A DNA stretch of 64,000 nt from Halicephalobus mephisto (lineage: Eukaryota; Nematoda; Chromadorea; Rhabditida; Panagrolaimidae): assembly GCA_009193035.1 (NCBI GenBank), contig SWDT01000038.1, positions 124,001-188,000 of the forward strand. Direction: 5' to 3'. Shown here in pieces: positions 9,253-20,250 of the stretch. Below the pieces are notes generated by a model that was not told the origin of the DNA, did not search any database, and saw nothing but the letters and a program-made list of their open reading frames with translations. Within the stretch, counting starts at the first letter, position 1, and every line of letters begins with the position of its first letter. The translations under genes were made by a program, and so were the position numbers.

Positions 9253-12112
9253 ATGCAGAACGCTACTGGTCACATGTTGTTTGATGACACTGGAAATCCT
9301 TACCTCGTTTTCCAAGATGAGGAAAATGAGGACCGTCAGACCGGCATTGATGCTTTAAAGGTTGGGTTTTTTGGTCCGTAACGGTTTTTTGATGATTTTC
9401 CTCCAGAGTCACATTCTCGCCGCTCGTGCCGTTGCGTCAGTCATGAAAACTTCTTTGGGACCTCGTGGATTGGACAAGATGCTCGTCAATCCAGATGGAG
9501 AAGTCACTATTACCAACGACGGAGCTACGATCATGAAAAGTATGGATGTTGAACACCGAATTGCCAAACTCATGGTTGAATTGTCCACCGCTCAAGATGA
9601 CGAAGTAGGAGATGGAACCACTGGTGTTATTGGTTCGTTGTTGTGTTTACTATAGTCCTTGATTGTTTTCTTTAGTTCTTGCCGGAGCTCTCTTGGAGCA
9701 AGCAGAAATCATGCTCAACAAGGGTATCCATCCAACGAAGATCGCTGATGGTTTCGATCTCGCGTGTAAAAAGTGCGTTGAGGAATTGGATCGTATTTCC
9801 GAACGTTTTCCATTGGATAACCGCGAACAACTGATCAAGTCAGCCATTACTTCACTCGGTTCCAAAATGTAAGGATTCTGTTCGTTGACATGGGTCGACT
9901 TTCAATTTTTCAGTGTTAACAAGTGCCTTCGACAATTGGCTGAAATCGCTGTTGATGCTGTTATGAGTGTTGCAAACATGGAATTACGTGATGTGAACTT
10001 TGACTTCATCAAAGTCATCGGTAAAGTCGGAGGTCGTCTTGAAGACTCTAAGCTTTTCAACGGTATTCTTATTGATAAGACTATGAGTCATCCCCAAATG
10101 CCGCGAGAAATTAAGGATGCTAAGATTGCTATTCTGACTTGCCCGTTCGAACCTCCAAAGCCGAAGAACACAGTTCGTCTCGACATTACTTGTGAAGCCG
10201 ATTACGAAAAGCTCCGTAATTACGAAAAGGAAACATTTGAGAATATGATTAAGCAAGTCAAAGATAGTGGAGCTAATTTGGCCATCTGCCAATGGGGATT
10301 TGATGATGAAGCGAATCATCTTCTGTATCATCATAAATTGCCTGCTGTTCGCTGGGTTGGTGGTCCGGACATTGAACTTATTGCTATCGCTACTAATGGT
10401 CGTATTGTTCCTCGCTTCGGTGAACTCACTTCTGGAAAACTTGGAACTGCTGGATTGGTCCGTGAAATTCAAGTTGGTACTGCGAGAGATCATTTCTTGT
10501 GTATTGAGGAATGCCCGAATAATCGTGCAGTTACTGTTTTTATCCGAGGATCTACGCAGACAGTAAGTTGAAGATTTTTAATTGTTCTTGTGCTAATTTT
10601 TTAATGATTACATCTAGAGTTCTAATTTTTGCATTTTCCGTTGTTTGCGCTGTTGTTCTAAGTATGAAGATAGAAATTGCTCCCGTTTAATGGAGAAACA
10701 ATGTGTTTATACTTGCGCAAAAAGGAACTATGAATATATTTTTTTGGTTTATTTTCTGTTTCTATATTCTGAAATTTCCATTCGGATTATCAGTGTCATT
10801 GAGACATAATCGATTGACTAGAGCACAATCATGAACGTGACGTAACTGAAAGGTTAATCAGTCGATTTTTTGTTGATACAATGAATTCATGTTATTGGAA
10901 ATTACGTGGCATTCTAATGTTTAAAATACGTCAAGAAATGCTTTTTGAGTTTGTTTCTAGCTTCTACCTTACACGTGATCGTGTGTGCTTTTTGTTACAG
11001 TTCAGAGGAAGCGATTGTGTATTTTTTGCGCAGTGATGGGGTAGATGCGCGTTTCCGTCTGTCAGTTCACGTAGTTCTTTCTCTCGTTTTCGATTTTCTA
11101 TCTTCTGCATTTTTTGATGGTCTAAGTTAACATCTATTGTGCTTTGCGTAAAGTTTTATAAATGCTTTCATGTTTATAAGAATTTTTGCAGAAAGTAAAT
11201 GAGAAGTTCGTTTTAGTTTGTCCATTCTTCAAGTATTTTACTCTTTCGTTACTCTAAGTTGATCCAGGGAAAAGAGGAAAAATCTGGTGATTCATTGTGT
11301 AGCTTTCACTTTTTGACGCAATTTTCTTTAAAGTTATCAATAATAGAACTGTATTTTTTGTTCTTTGCGACCAAGATTAATTTATCGGTTTTCCAGGTTA
11401 TTGATGAGACGAAGCGTGCCTTACATGACGCCATGTGCGTTATCAGAAACTTGGTACGTGACGATAAGATCGTTTATGGTGGTGGCTCAGCTGAAATTGC
11501 GTGCTCCATTGCCGTTGCTAAGGAAGCTGATAAGGTAAGTGAAGGAGCTTTATTTCTTTTTTTTTGATTGAGTATGAAATGTTCACTAGGGAAAAGAAAC
11601 TAATGCACTTAGCCATCTTTATTAGTAAGATGGACCTCTATGGTGAATTGATTCTGTCTCGCCGGACATTTACAGATTTTGCTCCAAATCCTCTTTTCTA
11701 AATCCTTCTTTTATTATTTTTTTCGTCAGAGTTTTAACTACTAATATTTTCTTGTTTTCTTAACGTTGCCATTGATGTTAATTATTAATTTCAGATTGAA
11801 GGGCTAGAACAATATGCTTTCCGTGCGTTTTCTGATACATTGGATGCTATTCCAATGGCTTTAGCGCAAAATTCTGGATTTTCACCTATTGATGTTGTGA
11901 CGGAATTGAAATCTCTTCAAGAGTCGTCCAAGAATCATTGTCTTGGTGTTGACAGTATGAATGTTGGAACCAAGGATATGCGTTCTCAAGGTGTTATTGA
12001 AACTCTTCAAGCTAAAAAACAGCAAATTTCCCTTGCAACTCAAGTTGTTCGAATGATCTTGAAGATTGATGACGTTCGTGTCCCTCAAGATGATAACATG
12101 CACGCTATGTGA
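9253..12112 (+). CDS. cct-5: T-complex chaperonin subunit epsilon (CCT-5)
   Basis: Exons 9253-9360, 9407-9632, 9676-9868, 9914-10562, 11397-11534 and 11795-12112 give 543 residues, the usual CCT5 length. The protein is one subunit of the eight-membered cytosolic TRiC/CCT ring that folds actin and tubulin using ATP. Diagnostic features: LGPRGLDKM (about 54-62) and GDGTTGV (about 104-110) in the nucleotide pocket, the CCT5-specific [11 protein letters not shown] and [13 protein letters not shown] blocks in the apical domain, [24 protein letters not shown], and VYGGGSAEI (about 418-426) and [18 protein letters not shown] near the C-terminus. A TTTTTTTCAG site 28 bp before the ATG suggests trans-splicing. 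Intron 4 is long (834 bp) with nothing recognisable. atf-7 follows 203 bp downstream, as in C. elegans by my recollection. Confidence 0.97.
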
Positions 12113-12315
12113 AGCGTAAGACGATCTCAGCCGGTCACTGTTGAACTGTTAGGCGGCTGTTAATGCTGATCTTGTTGAATTTTATAAAATTAAATCAAGC
12201 TTTTTTGAATGTAATTATTGGGATTTAAACCGTTATTTTACGGTTTTGAACTATTTTATGTTTTTTGGTTTTTTATGTTAATGATGTATTAAGCTCTTCT
12301 CATCAGAGGAAATCG
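12113..12315 (+). promoter_or_regulatory. cct-5 to atf-7 intercistronic region with candidate trans-splice acceptor
   Basis: Only 203 bp separate the cct-5 stop from the atf-7 ATG. A pyrimidine-rich CTCTTCTCATCAG acceptor ends at 12306, nine bases before the ATG, and the stretch before it is U-rich (TTTTTTGGTTTTTTATG). This matches the layout of nematode operon junctions, where the upstream mRNA is cleaved and the downstream one receives a spliced leader. No canonical AATAAA is seen; TATAAA at 12183 is a possible variant. The operon reading is inference. Confidence 0.55.
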
Positions 12316-15300
12316 ATGAGCATTGCTCCTGGTACATCGAGTGAATCCTCGGTTAGTTATTTGATGGTTTTTAATATGGAAATAGTGATTTTTAGATTAT
12401 TCAGGCACGAAATGTTAGTGTAGCGGACGTACTTAATCTTGAGACACCTCGAATTATGTCCGGAATTTCTCCTTCATCCGCTTTTTTTACTAATGCCTTC
12501 TTATCAGCAGGTACGGTTTTGTGGGAATTTTAATTTATACTGCTAAAAATATATAGCTGTTTTGTATTAATTTTCGGTTATGGTATTTTTTGGGGTATTT
12601 GTTTTGAGAGTTAATCCTTAAATGACATTATGAAATAATGGTTTCAAAGAAAACATTATGTTATCTTCATTGTGGCATTTCGTAAATTGATCTTTGCCCT
12701 GAAGTAACCGTCGAAGTAGTTTGAAGCCGTAGAAACATTTGAGGCATCATCCGGTTAGAAAAAATGGAGTTGTCCTTACAAGCCTTTATTTTTTGCCATA
12801 TCTAGTTGCTGACTGTTCGGGCGGGCAACAACGGCAATAGAAAAAGCATTCATTCGAGAACTATTGCCTGATGTATGTATGTATGGCTGTTTTCCTTTTT
12901 CTTACGAGCTTTATGCCTTGGTTAGTTGGTTGGTCCCTCATTTGGTCTTGTTGAGTGCCACGCAAGACTGAGAGGAAACGGGGCACATGTTCTATGTTCT
13001 TTTTCTACATAGCTCTTTACATTTTGTCCTAAAGTCCGGAACATTTTTTGCTTTCTATGTGAATGTGCCAGTTTTTGCCTAGATTTTCGTTTTTTTCTCT
13101 TTTCTCTCTTTTGGTGTCAATGGCAAAAACGTTTTTTGAAAGTTGGCACTGAAAGTGCTTCCGTGAACGAAAGGGAAGTCATTTAACTGGTTGGTCTTAC
13201 TGACTTTTATTCATAGTGTTGTTAGAAGACATGGAAGAGACAGCTTTTGACACTTTTTTAGGCCTTGAGTGTTTATGGTGATCATGAGGAACTTGCATAA
13301 TATGGTTTCTGCTCTTTTGCTTCCTTTCGTAAGAGAATCTTTTGTTTCTTTTGGTGTATTGATGCCTTACGCCCTTTCGTCAACCAATGATTGTACGTAG
13401 TTTTGTTACGAATATAATGCTATCGGCCAAAACACCTCGTTTGATTTTTTTTTGATCTTAAATTGGGGAATTTTTACGAGTTTAGAAGAAATTGAAAAAT
13501 ATATTTCGTATAAATGATGATAAATTATTATGGTAGTGTTAGAATGTTGCAAAATTTATGGTGGAAAAAAGGATAAATATGTTTAATAAATTTTATATTT
13601 ATTAAATTATTTTTGACGTTATATTTGGGAAACACCTGGCGTTTTGTGTAATTAGTTTTTCTACTTTTTTGGATTAATAGATTAATAGATAGTTAATGAA
13701 TTTTTGTTTTGGCCTTGTGAGAATGTGTTGACGAAGACTTTTATTCATCTTGGCTTTATTCATGTGAATTGAAGCTACTTAATGTAGTTATATCTTATGT
13801 TTTTTTAAAATTTTTATCGTGGATATTAATTTTGCGTTTGTAATTTTGTACTTTTTTATTGAAGTAAATTTAAGGATTCTTCATGAAATGTTTTTTTGCT
13901 AGCTGATTGGCATAAGATATATTTAGTTTGGATTTAGTGATTGATTTTTGAGCTCTAAAGATCAAATGAGCGGCAGTGTTTTGGATTGGTTTTTAAATTC
14001 ATTAACACCAACACCAAATGAAACACGTGAGTTTTGCTCAAATGTCTGTTTTTAAGGAAAAAAAAGAATTTTTTTTATTTGTCAATTTTGTCAACATTTT
14101 TTTTCTTTTACGTTTTATCCGACTTTTGAGGACCATGGTATTTCGTCATAGAATGCTTTTGGCATTGGGAACAAGAGTCATACTGATGAATATTAAAATG
14201 TGTTTTAACAATGAGGATTATTTTAAAAAATTTGAAATTTTTTGCTTTTTGAAAATTAGACAACATTGAAAAATGTGAACATTTTATTGATTGATAATTA
14301 AAAACCAGAAATTTGTTTCGAAAACTTGTTAGAAAAAGGAGAAAATTTTTTCTTTTTAATTCATCGATGTACATTTAGGAATATCGATTTAGCGCACGAT
14401 AAGTATAAAATGAAGAAACATTGATTTAGGGTATGATAAAAAAGAGGAAATATATAATTCATTTTGGAATTTTGTTTTTATAAACATGAAATTTATTTTA
14501 GATGTTCCATCAACAGCTGAAATTATTCAAAAATGTTTGGCTGTTAATCCGTTTGAACTTAAATTCAGAGAGGCTAATAGAAAATTGAGTCAAAGTCAAG
14601 ATGGACTTGATCAAAATAGTCTTGTTCCACAATCTTTAACATTACCTACTTCTGCTGGTCTCTCGATGCTCAAACTTTCATCGTCATTAAATCAATCTCC
14701 AACGTTATTTAGTAACATCAGTTTGCTTTCGGCAGATTTGGATTTTACAAGAAAAGTAAGGTTTTAATTTTTTTTGTATGATTTGGAAGAAATTTTTTTA
14801 GCTTCGTGAAAGTGGATTTATGAATACCACGAAAACTGAAGGAAATCGAACACCATGTACGGCTGATGTTTTAAATGCGGTACTTGATATGAATATGAAT
14901 ATGAATAATCCTCAAATGGCAGCAGCAATGGCTGCAGCAAATCAACCATCAAGTAGTATTTCTCAAGCTAATCAAAATATTACAGCTCCGTTAACTACAA
15001 ATGGAATAACATCGGATCAAACATTAAATTTTGGATTTTCTACTCAGAAAATTAATCAACCAGCTACTTCTGCTCCAAATGGAGTTTCATCTACTAATGA
15101 TTTGATTACACATAGTAATTCTTTGACAACTCTACAATCAAGTGGAGGAAATACCTCTAATATTACTCATCTTACTGAGTAAGTTTTTTGTAATGTTTTT
15201 ATATATGGTTGGTTTTTTAGCATGGAAAAACCGAATACTTCTGTGTTAAATATTGACACCAATTGGGATTCACAGGATATTAAACCAGATATTTCCAATG

Positions 15301-15889
15301 GCCCACCACTTAAGAGAATGGCTACAGAACAGAATATAAATTCTCAAAATTCAACGTTTTATCATTCGGATGATTCTTCGTTTTCTAATAGTTCGAGTGT
15401 TTCGAATGCAAATTCTCGTCGTTCAGAAGAACCAGTTAAAACAACGAGAAAATATCATTCTCGTTGTACTGATGGTACAACTACTCAACGTGGTGGTAGA
15501 GGACGGCGATCGATAACGAGTGATATGCCACCAGATGAACGGCGACAAACAATTCTTGAAAGAAATAAGGCAGCTGCTGTGAGATATCGTAAAAGGAAGA
15601 AAGAAGAACATGATGAAATGATTACACGTGTTAATCTTCTTGAACAAGAAAAAAATGCTCTTTCGGTTTGTTTTTTGGAATTTATTTGTTTAATGAAAGT
15701 TTTTAGACTCAAAATACAGTACTTCGAAGAGAAGTTGAAAGATTAACGGAATTGTTGAAATTGAGAGAATCAAGATGTGTTTGCCATGCAAATCAAATTG
15801 GAAATAGTCAATCATTATTATCTACAATGGCTCCGGATACAATGGGAGATCATGGCTTCAATATGCACATGAATAGGCCGAGAAATTGA
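12316..15889 (+). CDS. atf-7: ATF/CREB-family bZIP transcription factor ATF-7
   Basis: Exons 12316-12351, 12396-12510, 14502-14755, 14802-15178, 15221-15665 and 15707-15889; 469 residues, all phases closing. The C-terminal third has a basic region [20 protein letters not shown] (about residues 372-391) and a leucine zipper running across the last intron ([33 protein letters not shown]). The N-terminal part has the conserved [22 protein letters not shown] block related to the ATF2/Jun N-terminal region, then Asn/Ser/Gln-rich low-complexity sequence. In C. elegans ATF-7 is the p38 (PMK-1) target that controls immune genes; that role is inferred by orthology. Intron 2 is about 2 kb and contains a second candidate first exon (13966-14026). 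The position right after cct-5 matches C. elegans gene order as I recall it. Confidence 0.92.
13966..14026 (+). other. atf-7: Candidate alternative first coding exon of atf-7
   Basis: Within atf-7 intron 2, an ATG opens a 61-base frame beginning [20 protein letters not shown] and ends at a good GTGAGT donor in phase 1. That is the phase required by the acceptor at 14500-14501, so it can join the DVPSTAEI exon in place of exons 1-2. It would give a product of about 438 residues with a different N-terminus and, since it lies 1.9 kb from cct-5, a transcript with its own promoter. No sequence other than coding logic supports it. Confidence 0.6.
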
Positions 15890-16831
15890 GCTCAGTAATA
15901 TAGATCTCATTTACGGTCGTTTTGAAGATAGTGATTTTCGGGTAGACGTACTGTCATATTTTTAATCTTTTTTAATTTTTGCATTTTTGATTTTTTTAAT
16001 GATATCATTGATTACTCCATTCCTCGTTAGAAGTGATGTAAATATGAACTGTGCAATACTTCTAGTCAAGCTTATGACAGTCTGATCCGAAATGAGACTT
16101 TTATCCGCCGGTTCTTGTTTATCCGGTGTTTTAAATTTTCATTCCAGATCTTTTGCTATGGCTACAAACAAACTTTGGAACCTCTTTTTTTAATTTTTTT
16201 AAAACAAAGATAGTACTATTTTGAATTTTACGGGGATCGTCAGTTTGTGGTTTAGCCTTGGCTTAGTTTTTAGTTTTTTTATTATCCCAAAAAAATTATT
16301 TTAGATTTAAAAAAGTTTTTTTTGTAATTTAATGAAATACACACTCGGTGTTCATTGGCAGCTTAAGCCTGATATGTTATATTTTTTATGATTTTTAATT
16401 TTTTGTATTTTTTTTAATGATAAAGATGTTATTTTTTATAAAAATTGAATTTGAACGTTTTTTGATTTTCTGAAATGGAAGAAATAATGTTTACAAAGAT
16501 GGTTGAGTCATGGAAGATCTGAACAAATTATTTTAGGGTTTTTTCCGGAAAGACGAAAGCAATCGAAAATAGGAGTGGGAGTTGTATGCAGGTGCGCTCA
16601 AATAAAGCTTATCAAAAAATTTGCTTTTTTTGATTTTTTTTGTCAACTATATTATTATTTTGAATAAATTACTTTGAAAAATTTTTATTTTGAATAAATT
16701 TGGAAAATTTTTATTTTTATATAAAGTATTTTGAAAAATTTTTATTTTGAATAAATTTGAAAAATTTTTATTTTTTTTAATTTTTAAATTATTTACAGAT
16801 TATTTTTTTTAATTTAAATTATGTTTAAAAA
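15890..16831. other. atf-7 3' UTR and intergenic spacer
   Basis: AT-rich sequence with a likely 3' UTR; AATAAA occurs near 16600 (CAAATAAAGC) and is a plausible end of the atf-7 mRNA. 16640-16800 is a short tandem of TTTTGAATAAATT(T)GAAAAATTTTTATT. Nothing else is recognised. Confidence 0.45.
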
Positions 16832-19800
16832 ATGGATCAACTTAGACAAACAGAACAGGAAAAATTAATTGAATTATTTCATTGGGTAAAAAATATTTTT
16901 TTTTATTTTTATTTTTTTATTGTGATTTTTCAGATTGATACTAATGACAATAAGTTAATTAGTCAAGATGAATTGGCCCAATTTTTGGATTCTCAACAAG
17001 CTAGAAGACTTAGTCAACGACAAAATAAAATTCTTGGAAAAAAAATTTCTAAAATGAAAACTACTGATTTTATGGATTTGGAAGATTTCGAAACTCTTGT
17101 AAGTTTTAATGTTAAAAATCACGTTATCGCAGAAATCGATAAAATTCTGTTAGGAAAAATTCCATAAAAAATTTAGAGGTTGAAAAATTTGAGAATTTTA
17201 GGTAAAAAAGAAAAGAAGAAGAAGAAGAGAGAGAGAAAGAGAGAGGGGGAAAGAGAGTGGGAGAGAGAGACAGAGAGAGAGAGAGAGAGAAAGAGAGAGG
17301 ACAAATTAAATCAATTTTAATGGCGAATTGCCAAATTTACCATTTTTAATTTCTACTCGCCCTTTGCGCGCGAATTCAAAAATTAAAAAAATTACACTAT
17401 TGCAAAAATTAAAAGTAGTTCTTAAAAGTTAAATTTCTTAATGTGGATTTCTTAGAAAATCCCAGAATTTGGATAAACAGAAATTTATCAAATTTTTTAT
17501 TTTTTCCGTTTCATAAATCTCCTTTTAGATAGAAATTTAAAATTGCAATAAATTATATATTTTTTAAATATAACTTTTGTAATTGTTAAGACAAAAAAAT
17601 AAACTAAAAAAACGGATCTAAATAGTTCGAATATCAAAGATCGCGGGATACTGTAGGGTGTGAGTGAAATTCTCAGTTGTTCCGTGTGGGAGAATATATG
17701 TAAATTGTGTCCTTATTGTTCTATTCAATATTATTAACATACTTTTTTTTCTACTTTAACAGTTACTACCTAAGAAACAACTTTAATAAAATAGTGACTG
17801 AAAATGGACACTATCTTCGGTCTTCATTTGAACTACCAAAGTTACTATTGGAACAGAAAAATAAACTAAAAAAACGGATATGAAGTAATAGTTCGAATAT
17901 CAAAGATCGCGGGATACTGTAGGGTGTGAGTGAGATTCTTAGTTGCTCCGTGTGGGAGGATATATACATAGGTTGTTTTTTATTATTGTAGTGAAGATTG
18001 TTATAATGCTTCTGTTTTTTATCCTAACGGCAATTAAAGTATTAATTTTCTAGTTGACTTCGCCTTCGACTCGTGAGACCTTGTGGGAGAAGTTCGTGGT
18101 TATCCTGGGGGACTTGACGACACCTGCAAGTCGGAAACTAGAAGTCAGGACCTACACAGATGCTTATACTTGTTGTCCTCCGGCCGTTTTTTTGATCTTA
18201 ATCAGCATTATCCAAACAGTAATGTTTGCCGCTTTCCAGAACGAAGACAAAGTGGCTTCGGCTTTGGAATTTTACGGTCCATTACGGTACCAAATTTATC
18301 GTTATATTTCTTATATTTTCGTCCACAAAGAGTGAGTTATTTTAATATAAAAAAAATTTTTTAAAATTATTTTTTTTTAAATTTGAAAAAATTTATTTTA
18401 TTTTTAGTTTGACACATTTAATGGGGAATATAATTGTTCAACTTTTTTGTGTACCATGTGAGGTAGTAGATCATTGGAGGGTCTGGCTGATCTACCTGAC
18501 GGGGGCCTGCTGGGGAGGTCTTTCATTTTACATTATCTGTCCCAATGGCCGACTAGTAGGGGCATCAGCAGCCGTTTTCGCTCTTCTTGCAATCAACATG
18601 GCTGAATTAATCATGGTGAGAATCTTACAGTAAAATTCGCAATTTCAGCAGTCATTAATTGTAATTCTCCCAACATACAGTAATAAAAAAGTACTGTATA
18701 CAGGAGAACTTGGATATAAGACACCTCCGCTATAACATATCTCGGATATAAGATACCCCAGGGATCGGTCAAAGCGTATGTTATAAGGAAGGATATATCA
18801 TAGCTGGGATAAATTCGAAGGCAAACTAACCAAACTCACTCACACAGTATGCTATAACCCAAGTTCGACTGTATTTCGGAGTTTCTAAACTTGAAATATT
18901 TCGAAATCTTTAAACTTGAAATACAGTAGAACTTGGATATAAGATATCCCCGCTATAACATATCTCGGATTATAAAATACGGTCTGAGTGAATGATTTTG
19001 ATTAGTCTGCCTTCAAATTTATCTCCTCTATAACATATCCTTTCTTGTAACATACGCTTTGGCCGGTCCCTGGGGGTATCTTATATCCAAATTCGACTAT
19101 ATTTCTAAAATACTCAAAACAAGGTTACAATCTGGAATAGCATTGGTATTTCTGCAGATTCTGATTTAGAAGTTACAGTGTCCAGAACAAATTACAACCA
19201 ATAGTTCTGAAGTTATACCGTATTGTATTTAAGCGATCGAAGATTAATATTACTTATACAGTATGATCCACGAATTTGAAATTATTAATTGTAATTTTTT
19301 TCAAAATACAGTAATGAAAAGCACCATAGATTATTGAATTCTGCACAAAGAGATCTAGGATTTAAGTTATTCGAAATTAATCTGAACTATTTCTTTCAAA
19401 AGTTGTTGCAGAAAATGAATTTTTTCTTTGCATAAATTGTGAAATTTAATATTTAAAAAAAATTCGTTTTTTGTAATAACTTTTGAAAGAAATTGTCCAC
19501 AGTAATCTCCTGTAACTTAAATCTTAGATCACATTAAAGATATTCTAAATTATTTAGATTACTATGGACTATTTCTTTCAAAAGTTGTTGCAAAAAATAA
19601 ATTTTTTTTGCATAAATTGTGAAATTTAATATTTAAAAAAAAATTCGTTTTTTGCAATAACTTTTGAAAAAAATAGTCCACAGTAATCTCCTGTAACTTA
19701 AATCTTAGATCTCTTTGTGCAGAATTCAATGACCTACATTACTTTCCTATTACTTTATAATAAACCAAGTTACAATCAATAGTTTTAAAATTACAAGTCG

Positions 19801-20118
19801 TACTGTGTATCCCTCAATATCCTTTTTCAGAATTGGTCTGAAATGCCACTTCGTTACTTCCGGTTGGCTCTCTACGGCTCTTACATCTTTATTCATTTCA
19901 TCCAACTTGGTCTGACTCTGAACTGGCAAATAGTCAATGCCGAAACGGCTCACGTTGCGGGATTAGTTTGCGGAATTTTGCTGGGCTTAATCATAGTTAA
20001 AAATCTCAAAATTGAACAACACGAAAGAGTCATCAAAATTATTTGCATAATTTTGTTCAATTTACTATTTGGTGCTCTTATAGGTTTGAATTTTCATAAT
20101 TTACATACAGTATATTAA
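16832..20118 (+). CDS. Rhomboid intramembrane serine protease with N-terminal EF-hand
   Basis: Exons 16832-16885, 16934-17098, 18054-18331, 18408-18615 and 19831-20118; 330 residues. The first two exons give a calcium-binding EF-hand with loop DTNDNKLISQDE (about residues 20-31, canonical D-x-N-x-N ... E) and a second helix pair. The rest is a rhomboid core: VHKDLTHLMGN (His/Asn of the oxyanion helix, about 163-173), a WR-loop-like HWRVW, the serine motif GAS in LVGASAAVF (Ser about 219) and AHVAGLVCGILLG with the catalytic His at about 276. The usual GASGG is GASAA here; the nucleophile and base are kept, so activity is likely but the change deserves testing. It resembles RHBDL/ROM-1-type rhomboids that release EGF-like ligands. 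The gene converges on syg-2, with stops 132 bp apart. Introns 2 and 4 are stuffed with repeats. Confidence 0.9.
17214..17300. repeat. Interrupted (GA)n microsatellite
   Basis: A purine-only run of GA/GAA/GGA units nearly 90 bp long in intron 2 of the rhomboid gene, starting as AAGAAAAGAAGAAGAAG and continuing as GAGAGAGA tracts. It is directly followed by a family C palindromic copy (17310-17390). Confidence 0.8.
17585..17965. repeat. Two direct copies of a ~110-bp dispersed repeat (family D)
   Basis: Copies at about 17585-17700 and 17855-17965 share AAATAAACTAAAAAAACGGAT, AGTTCGAATATCAAAGATCG, GGGATACTGTAGGGTGTGAG and CCGTGTGGGAG. An older, inverted copy with the same landmarks (GATACTGTAGG, CTGATATTCAGACT when read on the plus strand) lies at 36490-36660. 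All copies are non-coding. Confidence 0.7.
18698..19101. mobile_element. Two MITEs in inverted orientation
   Basis: Two ~175-bp elements lie in intron 4 of the rhomboid gene, copy A at about 18698-18874 and copy B (reversed) at about 18922-19101. Each begins TACAG.(A/C)GAACTTGGATATAAGA and ends with the complement; internal landmarks CCGCTATAACATATCTCGG and GGTCAAAGCGTATGTTA are shared. The termini (CAGT.GAACTTGGATATAA) look like those of pogo/Tigger-type DNA transposons, so I infer non-autonomous derivatives. TA dinucleotides flank both. The pair would fold into a long hairpin in the pre-mRNA. Confidence 0.7.
19334..19729. repeat. Long near-perfect palindromic element with TTGAATTCTGCACAAAGAGATCTA termini
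   Basis: The 24-base ends at 19334 and 19729 are exact complements apart from small gaps. Inside, two copies of a ~130-bp block (TTTCTTTCAAAAGTTGTTGCA ... AATAACTTTTGAAA) are each internally palindromic, so the element is a nested foldback. A diverged relative is at 55380-55610. Confidence 0.75.
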
Positions 20119-20250
20119 TTTTATTTAAAGTTATTTTAAAAATAAAAATTATTACAGTATATCGAAAATCCGGCAACTTGAGCGAAAAACGATGATTTCG
20201 AAACCTCCGGAACCCGTTTAATTAGAAAACAGAAAATGAGCAGGATTAGA

